From: SAR324 cluster bacterium
GTDB lineage: Bacteria > SAR324 > NAC60-12
DNA: 64,000 bases
NCBI GenBank assembly: GCA_028281495.1
Contig: JANQJU010000089.1
Location: forward strand, 62,001-126,000
Direction: 5' to 3'
In this document: piece after piece, positions 7,897 to 17,664 of the stretch
Layout of the letters: each line of letters starts with the position of its first letter
How positions within the stretch are numbered: the first letter of the stretch is position 1
Position numbers and translations under genes: made by a program
Notes under the pieces: generated by a model
Told to the model about the DNA's origin: nothing
What the model saw: only the letters and a program-made list of their open reading frames with translations
The model's database searches: none

Positions 7897-10435
7897 CGTC
7901 CCCCTCCTCTGCATCCAATGACGTTACTGACTCCTGTTCGGATCGGTGTTTCTGCAAAAACAAAATCAAAGGTAGGGATGTTTGATCACAAGCTTCGGCC
8001 TCTTTAGGTGAAGGGATGACATTGGCCCGCCTGGCTCGATCCCAAGCCTGATACAAGGTTTCGAACTCCGCCATGAGATCAGGGTCCAACCAAAGCACGT
8101 CGGCTCGAATATGGGCGGGACAGTGTTCTTGCAACACTTGTGTTGTGAACTTACGATATTGCAGATCTTGGCATCGAGCGGTCCAGTTGGGAAAAACCAC
8201 GCTCATGCGAAACGCGTAAAATTCAACAGAGATGTTTGAAAACTTCTTGGACGAAACCTCGCTCAAAGGGCGGAGCAACACATGCTCCACCACATGAAAC
8301 CCTTCACTCACTCGGTTGAGATAACGCAACCCTCGAAGCAACCAGTCGGCAAGACGAATCGCATAGTCCCGTTCAGGAAAGACCCCCAGCACCCACCACT
8401 TTTGGGAATAGTCGGCTTGGAACACCAAATGAAAATTAGAATCATTCTTCAGTCGAACCAATCGATAGCGCCGACCATCCATGCCTTTTGCAAAAAAAAT
8501 CGAAGCCGCATAAACGAGGCCTTGGGCGGATTGGATCCGCGAGAGATTTTCCAGGTTTATTGGAAACATTTTGAGAGATCGCCGTTGTAGGGAGGTGAGG
8601 CGAGGGAGGGGTTCATGAAATTCCACGGACTCATGATTGAGACGTTTTATTCCGGCAAAGTTGCCTTTTAATATAGAACCGTAGCGCTTCCAGAATTGCT
8701 CATCAGTGAGAATCGTCACAAACAGATTATTCATTGGTTGAACCAGCGAGCGATTCTTGAGCAGATCCATACCAAGCCGTAAGCCGAGCTTCAGTTCAAA
8801 TCCTTTGAGTCGTCGAGGCCAAAGAGGCTGGGTATAGTCACGACCGGCAAAACGATGTTTGCCCACCTCAATCACCGCTTTCAAATACCGTAATTTATTA
8901 GCAACCAAGCGTTTCCTCACGCTTTCGGGTGGGTCGAAATAAAAAAAGGGCCGCAACGAGTTCTGTGCGAATTTTTCTCCATACAGTCCTAGTAGGTAAT
9001 CCAAAACGCGCCCTTTGCGTTCGTAATACCGATCTTGCTTTTCAAGTGTTTTTGCCAAATATGGAGCGGGGTCACTCCCATAAAGACCTTCACTTTTCGG
9101 AACAATCGAGTTGTCGAGAACCTGAAAGAAATAAGAACGCCGATTCTCATTCTCAACCGAAAACAACTGGTGTGCCTGGCTCAAATCCGACTGATAGTTG
9201 GCCATCACTTGTTCAAAAATCATCAAATAGGCTTTGAGTTGTGCCGCTTGAGCCCGACGCTCTTTAGACACCGAGTCAGCCAAACTTTCCGATCCCAGAC
9301 CAAAAGCGCTGGGAAAGTGATGCTGAATCGAGTGGTATTGCCCCAACCCTTCGGAATTTCCCGTGGGCACTTGATACAGAGCACTGGGGTCCTGATCGGT
9401 GCTGCGCTTGGATTGCGACCGGAATCGCAGCTTTTCTAAGTTGGATCGAAATCGATTGATTTCTTCTTGAGTGAGCGTGTGGGGTCGGCCTTTATAAAAA
9501 AAATGGATCGTGAAGTGTTCGGGGTCATCCGGAAGGTTCAATCGGAAAAAAACAGGATCGGGACGCGAGTCGTCCGCTTCTAAAGGATGGCCATTGTCCT
9601 GCAAGACCGAAAACGAGAGGATGTTGCGAATACCAGGAATCGTATGAATCAACGAGTAAATCGCGGCTTCGGAAACCTCTGTTTTTGAGAAACGCTGAGG
9701 GTCGGTGAGAAAAACCCCTTTGCGAGTGTGAGGGCCACGAAAAACCTGCTCCAAATCGTGTTCTTGCTGAAGGGCTTCTTCGTAGCCCAGCATGGGAATG
9801 CTACCTGATAAGAGGTCGGTGGCTCGTGAAAAGATTTGCACTAAAATTTCAGGAATCTGACGGATCGCAGTCACTTCAATGTCGGCTTGAAGATCCAAAG
9901 AAACCTCATCCGCATGCCTCACCTCAGCCAAATCTTCACACAAGTTGCGATGAGTGTAATAGATCCGGCGAACATGCTCGCGCATGGTGTATTTCCAATC
10001 TGGATCGGTCAGCAAATCTGAATCGATGGGGGCACAGTGGATGATCAATCGATACAATCCAGGGGGTTGCGTCTGAACATCCACATTGACCAACTCCGGC
10101 AAGGCGTCCAGCAACGCGACAAGGAGATCAGTTTGGGTGGTGGGACGGCAGGTCAAAATGTGTTCAGGAAGGTTTAATGCTTGTTTCAAAGTATCAATGG
10201 TGCCTTGGGCATCGGCCAGATAATCGGCGACTGGAGCATCGGAAAGATGGATCAACTCCGTGAGGGCATAACAGAATTGTTCCAAGATCGTGATTCCGGG
10301 ATCATGCAAATTGTAATCGGTCCAGTGATGCCCCGAAAACTCTTGAGCCAGCCGAATTCCTTTTTGCCGCAAGCTTTCCAAGCTTCTAGGATCTTCGATA
10401 GGATCGTGTCGAGGTATGGAAAATTCGATTTTCAT
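7889..10435 (-). CDS. eCIS baseplate wedge-like protein at the Afp12 position
   Basis: 848 residues. The N-terminus carries LHDPGITILEQFCYALTEL (about 44-62), the segment shared by gpJ/Afp11/Afp12-type baseplate wedge proteins (DPG.T.LE...Y.L). The rest is a mixed alpha/beta protein with no motif I can name; the C-terminus is acidic (EEGDDD) and overlaps the tape-measure start. It lies three bases after the fibre-like gene. Afp12 is a baseplate arm component in characterised particles; the assignment rests on the N-terminal motif and gene order, so exact orthology is less certain than membership in the baseplate. Confidence 0.75.
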   Translation of the reverse strand: MKIEFSIPRHDPIEDPRSLESLRQKGIRLAQEFSGHHWTDYNLHDPGITILEQFCYALTELIHLSDAPVADYLADAQGTIDTLKQALNLPEHILTCRPTTQTDLLVALLDALPELVNVDVQTQPPGLYRLIIHCAPIDSDLLTDPDWKYTMREHVRRIYYTHRNLCEDLAEVRHADEVSLDLQADIEVTAIRQIPEILVQIFSRATDLLSGSIPMLGYEEALQQEHDLEQVFRGPHTRKGVFLTDPQRFSKTEVSEAAIYSLIHTIPGIRNILSFSVLQDNGHPLEADDSRPDPVFFRLNLPDDPEHFTIHFFYKGRPHTLTQEEINRFRSNLEKLRFRSQSKRSTDQDPSALYQVPTGNSEGLGQYHSIQHHFPSAFGLGSESLADSVSKERRAQAAQLKAYLMIFEQVMANYQSDLSQAHQLFSVENENRRSYFFQVLDNSIVPKSEGLYGSDPAPYLAKTLEKQDRYYERKGRVLDYLLGLYGEKFAQNSLRPFFYFDPPESVRKRLVANKLRYLKAVIEVGKHRFAGRDYTQPLWPRRLKGFELKLGLRLGMDLLKNRSLVQPMNNLFVTILTDEQFWKRYGSILKGNFAGIKRLNHESVEFHEPLPRLTSLQRRSLKMFPINLENLSRIQSAQGLVYAASIFFAKGMDGRRYRLVRLKNDSNFHLVFQADYSQKWWVLGVFPERDYAIRLADWLLRGLRYLNRVSEGFHVVEHVLLRPLSEVSSKKFSNISVEFYAFRMSVVFPNWTARCQDLQYRKFTTQVLQEHCPAHIRADVLWLDPDLMAEFETLYQAWDRARRANVIPSPKEAEACDQTSLPLILFLQKHRSEQESVTSLDAEEGDDD

Positions 10436-10438
10436 GGT

Positions 10439-11257
10439 TCAACTTTCTGAATCTCGCCAGGAGGCTTCCATGGTTTCGTCATGCCACAATTGTGTGATGT
10501 GATAGAGAATTTGTATGCCGTCGCCATAATTCAAATTGGAACGGATCTGAAGACGGTACTCGTAATCATCTTCGCGTTTGGCAGGGGTCCATCGCAGCCT
10601 GAGTTTCTGTCCCCATTTGTGATAATACGCATGATGGATTTTGATGCGTTTCTTGAGGTTCCAAAAATTGAAAAACCAGCCTGTGGGATTGAACGTATTC
10701 ATCGCGATGGCATGAATCATAGCGTATTGCCCAGTTTTCCGTTTCCCAGCACCGGCCACCACTTCAAATGCGTGGCACCCCCGCAATGTGGGGGTGATGT
10801 CGTGCCACTCTCCGTCGGCCATCACTGCCTTTTGAACTGAAGACGTGACGTCGATATCCGGTACGCTTCCCATCCGCCCGTCCATCTTAACGACCCCAGC
10901 CACTTCCAATTCCGTTTCGGGTGATTTGACACCAATGCCAACCTTGCCTTCATCGGATAACGTCAACACGAGTTGGGGACCGATTTCCTCCGCCCCGATG
11001 TGCTGGAAAATGAGTGTATTGCGATTGGCCCCCAGTCGAATCGACCACAACGGATCTTCGGGATCGATCATTCGAAAAAAGCTGATCAAATTGTGGGTGT
11101 TGCCGCTCGCCACCTCAAACCCATAGGCAGGGGACTTGCTGAAGCCTTCATCCACCATGTTGAGCGAGGAATCGATCAAGTCCGCGAACTGGTCTTCTGA
11201 AGGCAAAGCGCCTTCTGAGAAGAACCGTTTGAGAGTGTTTCTATTGCGTTTCGACAT
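10439..11257 (-). CDS. Fibre-like or baseplate-attached eCIS protein
   Basis: 272 residues, start at 11257 overlapping the Afp11 gene end by 17 nt. The N-terminus (about 1-40) is a short helical region. Residues about 105-130 read DEGKVGIGVKSPETELEVAG, the 'GIGT.P...L.V.G' pattern common in phage and eCIS tail fibres just before a receptor-binding tip. The C-terminal half (about 150-265) is rich in aromatic residues and forms a probable beta-sandwich. It sits between the two wedge-like genes rather than at the usual Afp13 place between Afp12 and Afp14. Host-cell attachment is a reasonable inference; an internal structural role is possible. Confidence 0.6.
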   Translation of the reverse strand: MSKRNRNTLKRFFSEGALPSEDQFADLIDSSLNMVDEGFSKSPAYGFEVASGNTHNLISFFRMIDPEDPLWSIRLGANRNTLIFQHIGAEEIGPQLVLTLSDEGKVGIGVKSPETELEVAGVVKMDGRMGSVPDIDVTSSVQKAVMADGEWHDITPTLRGCHAFEVVAGAGKRKTGQYAMIHAIAMNTFNPTGWFFNFWNLKKRIKIHHAYYHKWGQKLRLRWTPAKREDDYEYRLQIRSNLNYGDGIQILYHITQLWHDETMEASWRDSES

Positions 11258-14200
11258 CGCTAGTTCTTCTCTGAATGATGAACGTTTGTCCGATTTCTAG
11301 GTAATTGATTCCAGTGGTTTGAGCGGGGTAGGCCTTCACCCTTGGAATGGTTTCAATAAGGTGATGTTTGGCCGGAACCGCAATACCCCAAGGAAATCGC
11401 GGCTTCAGCGGTTGGCGATTCGTGCTTAGTTGTTTTCCTGGTGTTGCGGTGTCTTGCAAACGGAACTGTTCTGCACGTTGCGTGATCTGCAACAACGAAA
11501 AACTGGTGACAAAATCCACATAGTCGAGCGCAGAAATTTTGGCTTCCAAATCCTCAATGCGTATTTGCCAACCGAAATCCCCTTGGTAACCCCATGTGGT
11601 CCAAGGACACAGATACTCAGAAAACTGCCGATTCAAACGATTGATCAAATTGGAACCCACCTGCGGCCTTTTGAACATCACCTGACAGCGGATCTGAATC
11701 TTTTCAAAAACAGGATTTCGAACATCGATCTGAACAAACGGTGTGGAAACCATTTGCAAAAAATTTCGGATACGACTCAGTTCAATCGCACCAACCTGCG
11801 CTTGTTTACAATCCTTGTGAACACAATTGGGGTGGCGGCGAACCACAATCACCAAAATATATCCTGGGTGAATTCCTGATTTCCCAAACTGGAGATTGGC
11901 AAAGCATTTCACTTTGTCGATTTCGGGAAAATTTTCTAAAACCAAGCGTTCGTAATCCCAAGGGGTGGTTGCCCGAAATTTATGGCCCAGTCGTTCTGAG
12001 ATTCTAGTTTTCATTTGGATGGGACTTTCTTGTGGCCGTCCTCCGAAAAAATCATTCTTTTGTTGTAAGAGATTCACCCCAGGAATCGAGGTCACCGCTT
12101 TCCATTGTGGGGAATGAGACGCAGCGGGATCCCATTCCATTGTTGCAGTTTGTGGGGTTGCGGTGACCGACAAGGCATGAGCATAAACCGAATACAAGCG
12201 ACTAAAAGCTGAAGCAGGGAGGTGGGTGCTGACACGCAACCAATACAGGTCACTCGGCATGATTGTGTTCCCCAGGGTGATGTCTGGCGGAATATCAAGG
12301 ACTACAATGCCGGACGTTAAAAAGCCTTGAGTGGTGTCAGAAATCTGATTCGATGTACGGAGCAGTTGCCATTGGTTATTCGCAAGATACTCCCAAACAA
12401 TCGTTTCTGAATCCGTTGACGGTGTGGCAGCATCCTCTTTCATCTGGAAAAACAAACTGAGACGACCACTCAATTCCTGGGCGCGAATACCGATGAATAG
12501 ATTTCCATCTTTCGGGTAATTCGGCAGAAAATCGTGACGGGCTTTGAAATGTGTATTGAGCCTTGCTTTCCCAAAAGGATGAATGTGATAGACACCGTCA
12601 ATTTCAGGAGACATCTCGTCCAAATCTCCAATTCGAATCAATTTTTGGGATTCGTAATCCAAAGAAATATTATTTACTTTTGGGGTATAAGGTGCATTCG
12701 GCAAAGGAAGTGGATTTCTTTTCTTTCTCGCATTGGTTGATAAGACGTGGGTCAGTAATCCAGGATACGATTCATGCCCAAATGCTGTGGCAGGGTTTTC
12801 CAGAGACAGCTTAATGAACCCGTTGCGAGTTTTTAAATCGTAATTGAATTCGTCCTCTTTCAGCTGGGGGGCAATGGGTTTGAATTGCCCAGTAATCCTC
12901 AACGGTAGGGTGATGGTGGGGTCGATCATTTCATCATGAACCCCATTTTGGAACAATGAGAGGTAAGATTGCTCTTCACTTGCTTCGGGCAGCCAATCTC
13001 CCCCTCGAAGGGTGGTGACTCTCACGACAAAGGAATGGTTCTCGTAGCTTTCCGGATAGCCTTGATAATGCTCAGCAAACCCACCCAAAGTTCGAGGCAA
13101 CTCCGTCCAACGGAGATTCAACTTTGCGCTAGTGATCCGCTTTTTGGCCATCTCGTAGCTCCCCAAAACCATGTAGGAGTTTGAGGTGGGAAGCGGCCCA
13201 AAGGGGTTGAAAGGCCCCGAAGGATCGAGCAGCCCGAGTTGATTGGAAACCCGAAGTGTTTTCAGCCCTTTGACCGAGGTTCGGATCTCAATAGTGTCCA
13301 GGGCAAAGCCATCAAACAGCGAATAAGCAAACATCGGTGCTTTCTGGTCAACCAAAAAACGGATGATCGGTAATTTCGTTTCCCAATCTCCCTGATGAAC
13401 CTCGCGAAGGTAAGGCACAATGGGTTCGAAATCGGGTTCCATCTCCAACTGAAACGTCAAACTGAACGGAGCATGCGTCTCATCGCCCGTTGGAGGAAGG
13501 ACCAAATAATCGTCCACTTCGCTCCATCCCGATGGGGTTGTGATTTCGATGGTGAACAACCCTCGTAAGGTCGCAAAAAGCATCTGTTTTGGAGAAACTT
13601 GTTCTGTGGTGGAGACCCCATCCATGGTAGGGAAGCGTTGCAGGAGTTCTTGAACCAAGAGCAAATCGTCTTCGGAGAACAGAGCATCTGCTCGGCGTAG
13701 CAAACGGGAAATAAAGTCGGTAGTCAGCCACGGATCAGTCGTGAACAAGCATTCGCGAAACAGCTCTCCTAAAAGCTGACAAAAGGTTTCTGGATTCAGG
13801 GTTTCCAATGTGGACGGATCCAGGCGGTTTCTAAGATCCGCTGTTTTCAATTCCGACAGTCCCACTTGGATATCAATTTTTCGGGCGCCTTCACTAAGAA
13901 ACAATGACGATGAAGCGATAGCCCATCCCAGATCCACAGAACTCATTTGGCTGTCTTGCTCAATGTCTCGCTGCATGCCAAAAATCGGTTTTGCCACCAG
14001 CTCGCTCAATTGCAAATCGGGATCGGTCGCAATCGAATCCGATTTGATGTGCGTGACGTATCGCAGAAGTCCCTCGGGAAAGATCAAAGCATCCTTGCCA
14101 AATCGCAGAGTGAGCAAAGACCGTACCGATGCCTCGGAGATCCAAAGGTCCTGATTGGCTTCATAGATGAGGTCTTTTTGATGCACGTCCATTCCAGGAG

Positions 14201-15104
14201 AAAAAGCTGTACCTTGGGCAATGAAGATTGGATCTGAATGGTTAGGCACTCCGGTAAAAACAAGATAAGCCGAGTTCGGCTTTGGAGGCCGACAATCGGC
14301 TTGCAGGAATTCTTGATAGTAAAAATCGAGATGCCGCTGCGTGAACCAATTGAGTCGCTCTTGAGCCACTTGAAACAACCTGAGGAATACCATGAATAAC
14401 CCCAAAGCAGGTTCATGGTCCTGGGTGTGGAGAACGTCCTCTACCGCAGCAGGTGTGACGGATTGCCAATAGGCAATCGCTTGTCGAATCGCTCGGAACG
14501 TGGCGCTGAGCTTAAAGCGGAACCCGGTTGGGTGGACGAGGTTTTCATCAATTGAGACAAACGAATCAGAAATGGCTCCCCAAACGGGTGAAAATTCAGT
14601 GAAGCGTTGCAAAACATCGGTGAGCACTTGAGAAGTGGCCAAATCCGCTAGATTTTGCCATTGAGCAGACAGAGTGGTTTCCACCGCAGAAACCATTTTC
14701 AAATACAATTCCCAAGTCGCTGGCTGTTGGGCGAGCGCCAATTGACGCATCCAATGATCGGTTTGTATGTAGAGCGAACTGACATAACGGATCTGAACTT
14801 CTTTCGGCGTACTGTATAAGGCTTGAAACTCCAAATCCAACCGATCCAAATCCACATTGAGTATCATGGCCAGGACCACCACACGCGAATCGAACAGAAA
14901 TTCCCAAGTTCCATTAGGACGATTCTCTTGATCGCGAAAGACCAAATTGGCCGCAATATCTTTGCCCACCACAAGCATGTCTTCAAAAGACCTTTCATCG
15001 ATTTCGACATACCCTTCTACTATCGCTGGTGACAATCGTTGCTCTTGTGAAACACCATCTGTTATCAGCATGCCTCCCTTTCGTTCATGGAGTGTGACTG
15101 TCAT
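11241..15104 (-). CDS. afp11: eCIS baseplate wedge protein, Afp11 (gp6/gpJ)-like
   Basis: 1,287 residues, the largest baseplate gene of the cluster. The C-terminal third shows the baseplate-J pattern: RISERLGHKFRATTPWDYER, then VKCFANLQFGKSGIHPGYILVIVV and FLQMVSTPFVQIDVRNPVF, as in T4 gp6/P2 gpJ relatives. The N-terminal part has the helical domain and a TQRHLDFYYQEFL motif near residues 257-269 seen in Afp11-type proteins. The start at 15104 overlaps the gp25-like gene by 20 nt; an ATG at 15071 sits directly after GGGAGG but with spacing too short to be clearly better. The protein forms wedges around the spike hub. Confidence 0.87.
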   Translation of the reverse strand: MTVTLHERKGGMLITDGVSQEQRLSPAIVEGYVEIDERSFEDMLVVGKDIAANLVFRDQENRPNGTWEFLFDSRVVVLAMILNVDLDRLDLEFQALYSTPKEVQIRYVSSLYIQTDHWMRQLALAQQPATWELYLKMVSAVETTLSAQWQNLADLATSQVLTDVLQRFTEFSPVWGAISDSFVSIDENLVHPTGFRFKLSATFRAIRQAIAYWQSVTPAAVEDVLHTQDHEPALGLFMVFLRLFQVAQERLNWFTQRHLDFYYQEFLQADCRPPKPNSAYLVFTGVPNHSDPIFIAQGTAFSPGMDVHQKDLIYEANQDLWISEASVRSLLTLRFGKDALIFPEGLLRYVTHIKSDSIATDPDLQLSELVAKPIFGMQRDIEQDSQMSSVDLGWAIASSSLFLSEGARKIDIQVGLSELKTADLRNRLDPSTLETLNPETFCQLLGELFRECLFTTDPWLTTDFISRLLRRADALFSEDDLLLVQELLQRFPTMDGVSTTEQVSPKQMLFATLRGLFTIEITTPSGWSEVDDYLVLPPTGDETHAPFSLTFQLEMEPDFEPIVPYLREVHQGDWETKLPIIRFLVDQKAPMFAYSLFDGFALDTIEIRTSVKGLKTLRVSNQLGLLDPSGPFNPFGPLPTSNSYMVLGSYEMAKKRITSAKLNLRWTELPRTLGGFAEHYQGYPESYENHSFVVRVTTLRGGDWLPEASEEQSYLSLFQNGVHDEMIDPTITLPLRITGQFKPIAPQLKEDEFNYDLKTRNGFIKLSLENPATAFGHESYPGLLTHVLSTNARKKRNPLPLPNAPYTPKVNNISLDYESQKLIRIGDLDEMSPEIDGVYHIHPFGKARLNTHFKARHDFLPNYPKDGNLFIGIRAQELSGRLSLFFQMKEDAATPSTDSETIVWEYLANNQWQLLRTSNQISDTTQGFLTSGIVVLDIPPDITLGNTIMPSDLYWLRVSTHLPASAFSRLYSVYAHALSVTATPQTATMEWDPAASHSPQWKAVTSIPGVNLLQQKNDFFGGRPQESPIQMKTRISERLGHKFRATTPWDYERLVLENFPEIDKVKCFANLQFGKSGIHPGYILVIVVRRHPNCVHKDCKQAQVGAIELSRIRNFLQMVSTPFVQIDVRNPVFEKIQIRCQVMFKRPQVGSNLINRLNRQFSEYLCPWTTWGYQGDFGWQIRIEDLEAKISALDYVDFVTSFSLLQITQRAEQFRLQDTATPGKQLSTNRQPLKPRFPWGIAVPAKHHLIETIPRVKAYPAQTTGINYLEIGQTFIIQRRTSDVETQ

Positions 15105-15534
15105 CTTGGAATGAAGGGAGGCTTGTGCCTTCTCTCAAGTAGAAAGGAAAAACCATATTGGTCCGGGTGTTGGTCCCACGTATCCGATAGCTGAGGTAGA
15201 TCTTCACCATGCCTTGTTCATAGTCTTGGGGGGTCACCTCGATGGACTCTAAAACGATCCGTGGTTCGAAAAACAAAATGGCGTCTTCGATCATTTTTTT
15301 GATTTGTTCGATAAGCGCGATGTCCATTGGCTGAAACACCAAATGTTTGAGACGGCAGCCGAAATTGGGATGCATCACTCGCTCCCCCGGAGAAGTTGCA
15401 AACAAAATGGCGAGACTCTGTTGAATGTCGGCCTCTCCTGAAACCATCTGCACGGCCCGGTTCCGATTCCCAAATTGAGGCGGGAAGCTCCACCCCACCC
15501 CAATGAAAGAAGGTTCCTTTGCTACGTTTGACAT
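15085..15534 (-). CDS. afp9: eCIS gp25-like baseplate protein, Afp9-like
   Basis: 149 residues from the ATG at 15534 (GAGAGGG immediately upstream). A longer frame to 15792 exists but its first 86 codons overlap the PAAR gene in another frame and are not protein-like. The family signature is plain: GEADIQQSLAILFATSPGER, HPNFGCRLK, then FEPRIVLESIEV. gp25/Afp9 proteins join sheath to baseplate and trigger contraction. It overlaps the Afp11 gene start by 20 nt and follows the PAAR stop by 5 nt. Confidence 0.93.
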   Translation of the reverse strand: MSNVAKEPSFIGVGWSFPPQFGNRNRAVQMVSGEADIQQSLAILFATSPGERVMHPNFGCRLKHLVFQPMDIALIEQIKKMIEDAILFFEPRIVLESIEVTPQDYEQGMVKIYLSYRIRGTNTRTNMVFPFYLREGTSLPSFQDDSHTP

Positions 15535-15539
15535 CCCTC

Positions 15540-15827
15540 TCATCCTCCAATGAACACTGTGAATTCTCCCAAAACGATGGATCCGCCATGCACCGTAGAA
15601 TCTCCCAGACGAGCTGCCGGTTTCTTCCCAATCATCACCGTAGAAGAGCCTTTGATTATGGTGTCCGGTGGCCCCACACAGATGCAAGCATCTCCAATGA
15701 CCGCAGCCGGTAGTTTTCCAATAAGAACGGTCATCACGGCCGGTCCCACAATGGGGCCACCCACATGAGGGATCGGTGTGGCCAAGGGACATACATGCAT
15801 GTCCGTAATTCGAGCTGCTGGAGGCAT
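15540..15827 (-). CDS. afp10: PAAR-repeat spike-tip protein, Afp10-like
   Basis: 95 residues composed of PAAR repeats: MPPAARITDMHVC, a KLPAAVIGDACICVGPPD unit and a KKPAARLGDSTVHGGSI unit, with His/Cys residues placed to bind the single metal that sharpens the cone in this family. The protein caps the VgrG-like spike and pierces the target membrane. It lies 40 nt after the spike gene. There is no C-terminal effector extension, so cargo would be carried elsewhere (tube lumen). Confidence 0.95.
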   Translation of the reverse strand: MPPAARITDMHVCPLATPIPHVGGPIVGPAVMTVLIGKLPAAVIGDACICVGPPDTIIKGSSTVMIGKKPAARLGDSTVHGGSIVLGEFTVFIGG

Positions 15828-15867
15828 TGAGTTTCCTTTCCTTGAATCATTCAGTTGTTCGGATCAT

Positions 15868-17658
15868 TCAGTTGATCATAACGAGCGACCCTTTGATCGT
15901 CGTGATTCCCGAAGCAGAGACTTCCGCCATGCTTCCCTTTCCCGTGAAACCGACATCCGCTTTGGCGGTAATATTCATTCCTTTTACGGAAACATTAGAA
16001 GTCGCTTTGATATCGACGTTGCGGGTGGCACTGATGGAAACCGATCCCCCGGCTTTGATCGTGACATCCTTCGGACTATCCATCGTGATGCCGGATGAAT
16101 TGAGTTCGATCTTATTGTTGTTCTGATCTTTCACCAGGATCGACTTGCCGTCATCACTCATCACGATCTGGTTTTCGGAGGGAGTGATGATCGTGATCAC
16201 TTTTTTGTCTTCATCGAGTTCCACCTTGAGTTTACTTCGCGTCACAAGGGCTTTGGTGTTGTTTTCCGCAGTGAGCGAATACGGCGGGGGCAGCTTGCTG
16301 CTATACAAGCTCCCCAAAATCACAGGGTTGGAAGGGTCATTATTGAAATATCCCAGCACCACTTCATCCCCAATTTCGGGGATAAAAAAAGCACCAAATT
16401 GATTGGAGGCGTAGTAATTGGCCAAGCGTGCCCACACGCCTTCTGTTTGGGCTTCCAATACCGGAATCGACACTTGGATCCGATTTTGTTTATCCGGGTC
16501 CTCGTCCAGTTTTTTCACTACTCCGATTTGCAACCCTTCCACGCCGGGAGTGAGCCCAGAAGCCGAGGGTCCTACCACATCCCGACTTTCGCTGAACCAT
16601 TCGGGTCCCATTCCGAAGTCCGCTTCGGTCGTCCACTGCCCCTCGCACAGACGGTGTTTGACTCCACAGACAAACAACTTGCCATTGAATCGTTTTCCGA
16701 CCCCTGCCACCTCGATCAAGGAGCCGACTTTGGCAGCAGAGTTCCCTTGAAACAACAAAGTGCCGCGAAGACGTGACAACCCCGACTTGATTTGTTGCCC
16801 CGTCGCCCAGTCTTTCAACGCACTGGATTTCAAAGGTACGGGCGTTTGCAGCCGGTAATCGGAAACCGCCAATGTTTTGGCTAAATCAGCTGACTTCAAA
16901 TTTCCTTGATCGTTTAAGGTCTGTGGCTTCACGGTACTTTTCACGATCTTTTGGGTTCCCGGATCCCAACTCACACTATCCACCGAAGACAACTGGGACG
17001 TGGCATCCAAATCGGCACGGAACTCAAATAGATCGATGCCATAGGTCGTTTTGAGCACCGGCGAACTAGACACCTGAGGGGCTTTGACCGTCAATTTGCT
17101 GTTTTCTACATTCACCAACATCCCATTGACTTCCGCCCGATTCACAATGAAATCCCAATCGGTGCAATTGAATTGAACCAGTTCCGAATATTTGGTTTGG
17201 GTTGTTCCTACATCAGCTGTCAGATCGGAATAATTTCCGATGATGGCAGACCAGATTTCACTGTCTTTTTTGTCCACATAGTTGGCATTCTTCCGCGCGA
17301 CCGTCATGGCCACTGAGGGATCCTTGCATTCGATAATTAAACGAGTGGCTTCATGCCCAACAATCTCGACGCTATGTCTGAGCACCAACCCTTCAAAGAT
17401 GGACTGGGCTTGTTGGCCATATCCAGCACTGATCTTGATCTTACTTCCCGGTTTGAGCGTGTCCTCATTGCTCAATGGAAAATCCTGCTTTGCCATGTCC
17501 CCATCCAACAGTTCGATGCGTGCTGTGGGAATTCGATTGAAGGCTTGCCGCACTTCGATTGCAACCACCACACTGAGCAGGGTATCCAAAGCCTTACCAT
17601 TGCTTTCAAGCGTAACTTTGAGAACTCCATCGGAGTTTTGTTCGGGGGAATCTGCCAT
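15868..17658 (-). CDS. afp8: eCIS spike/hub protein, Afp8 (VgrG, gp27-gp5)-like
   Basis: 596 residues from the ATG at 17658; a TTG six bases earlier is a less likely start. The N-terminal two thirds are the gpD/gp27-type hub (VVVAIEVRQAFNRIPTARIELLDGD, FIVNRAEVNGMLVNVEN). A gp5 OB-fold follows (GVWARLANYYASNQFGAFFIPEIGDEVVLGYFNNDPSNPVILGSLY, in pieces). The C-terminus (about 500-596) is a repetitive Ser/Thr/Gly/Ile-rich beta-helix with alternating hydrophobic residues, the spike. It starts 6 nt after the LysM gene stop. Trimerisation and capping by PAAR are inferred from the family. Confidence 0.92.
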   Translation of the reverse strand: MADSPEQNSDGVLKVTLESNGKALDTLLSVVVAIEVRQAFNRIPTARIELLDGDMAKQDFPLSNEDTLKPGSKIKISAGYGQQAQSIFEGLVLRHSVEIVGHEATRLIIECKDPSVAMTVARKNANYVDKKDSEIWSAIIGNYSDLTADVGTTQTKYSELVQFNCTDWDFIVNRAEVNGMLVNVENSKLTVKAPQVSSSPVLKTTYGIDLFEFRADLDATSQLSSVDSVSWDPGTQKIVKSTVKPQTLNDQGNLKSADLAKTLAVSDYRLQTPVPLKSSALKDWATGQQIKSGLSRLRGTLLFQGNSAAKVGSLIEVAGVGKRFNGKLFVCGVKHRLCEGQWTTEADFGMGPEWFSESRDVVGPSASGLTPGVEGLQIGVVKKLDEDPDKQNRIQVSIPVLEAQTEGVWARLANYYASNQFGAFFIPEIGDEVVLGYFNNDPSNPVILGSLYSSKLPPPYSLTAENNTKALVTRSKLKVELDEDKKVITIITPSENQIVMSDDGKSILVKDQNNNKIELNSSGITMDSPKDVTIKAGGSVSISATRNVDIKATSNVSVKGMNITAKADVGFTGKGSMAEVSASGITTIKGSLVMIN

Positions 17659-17664
17659 AATCAA

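Noticed and set aside
15535..15792. N-terminal extension of the gp25-like frame
   Set aside because: Overlaps the PAAR gene in another frame, is not protein-like, and the ATG at 15534 has its own ribosome-binding site.
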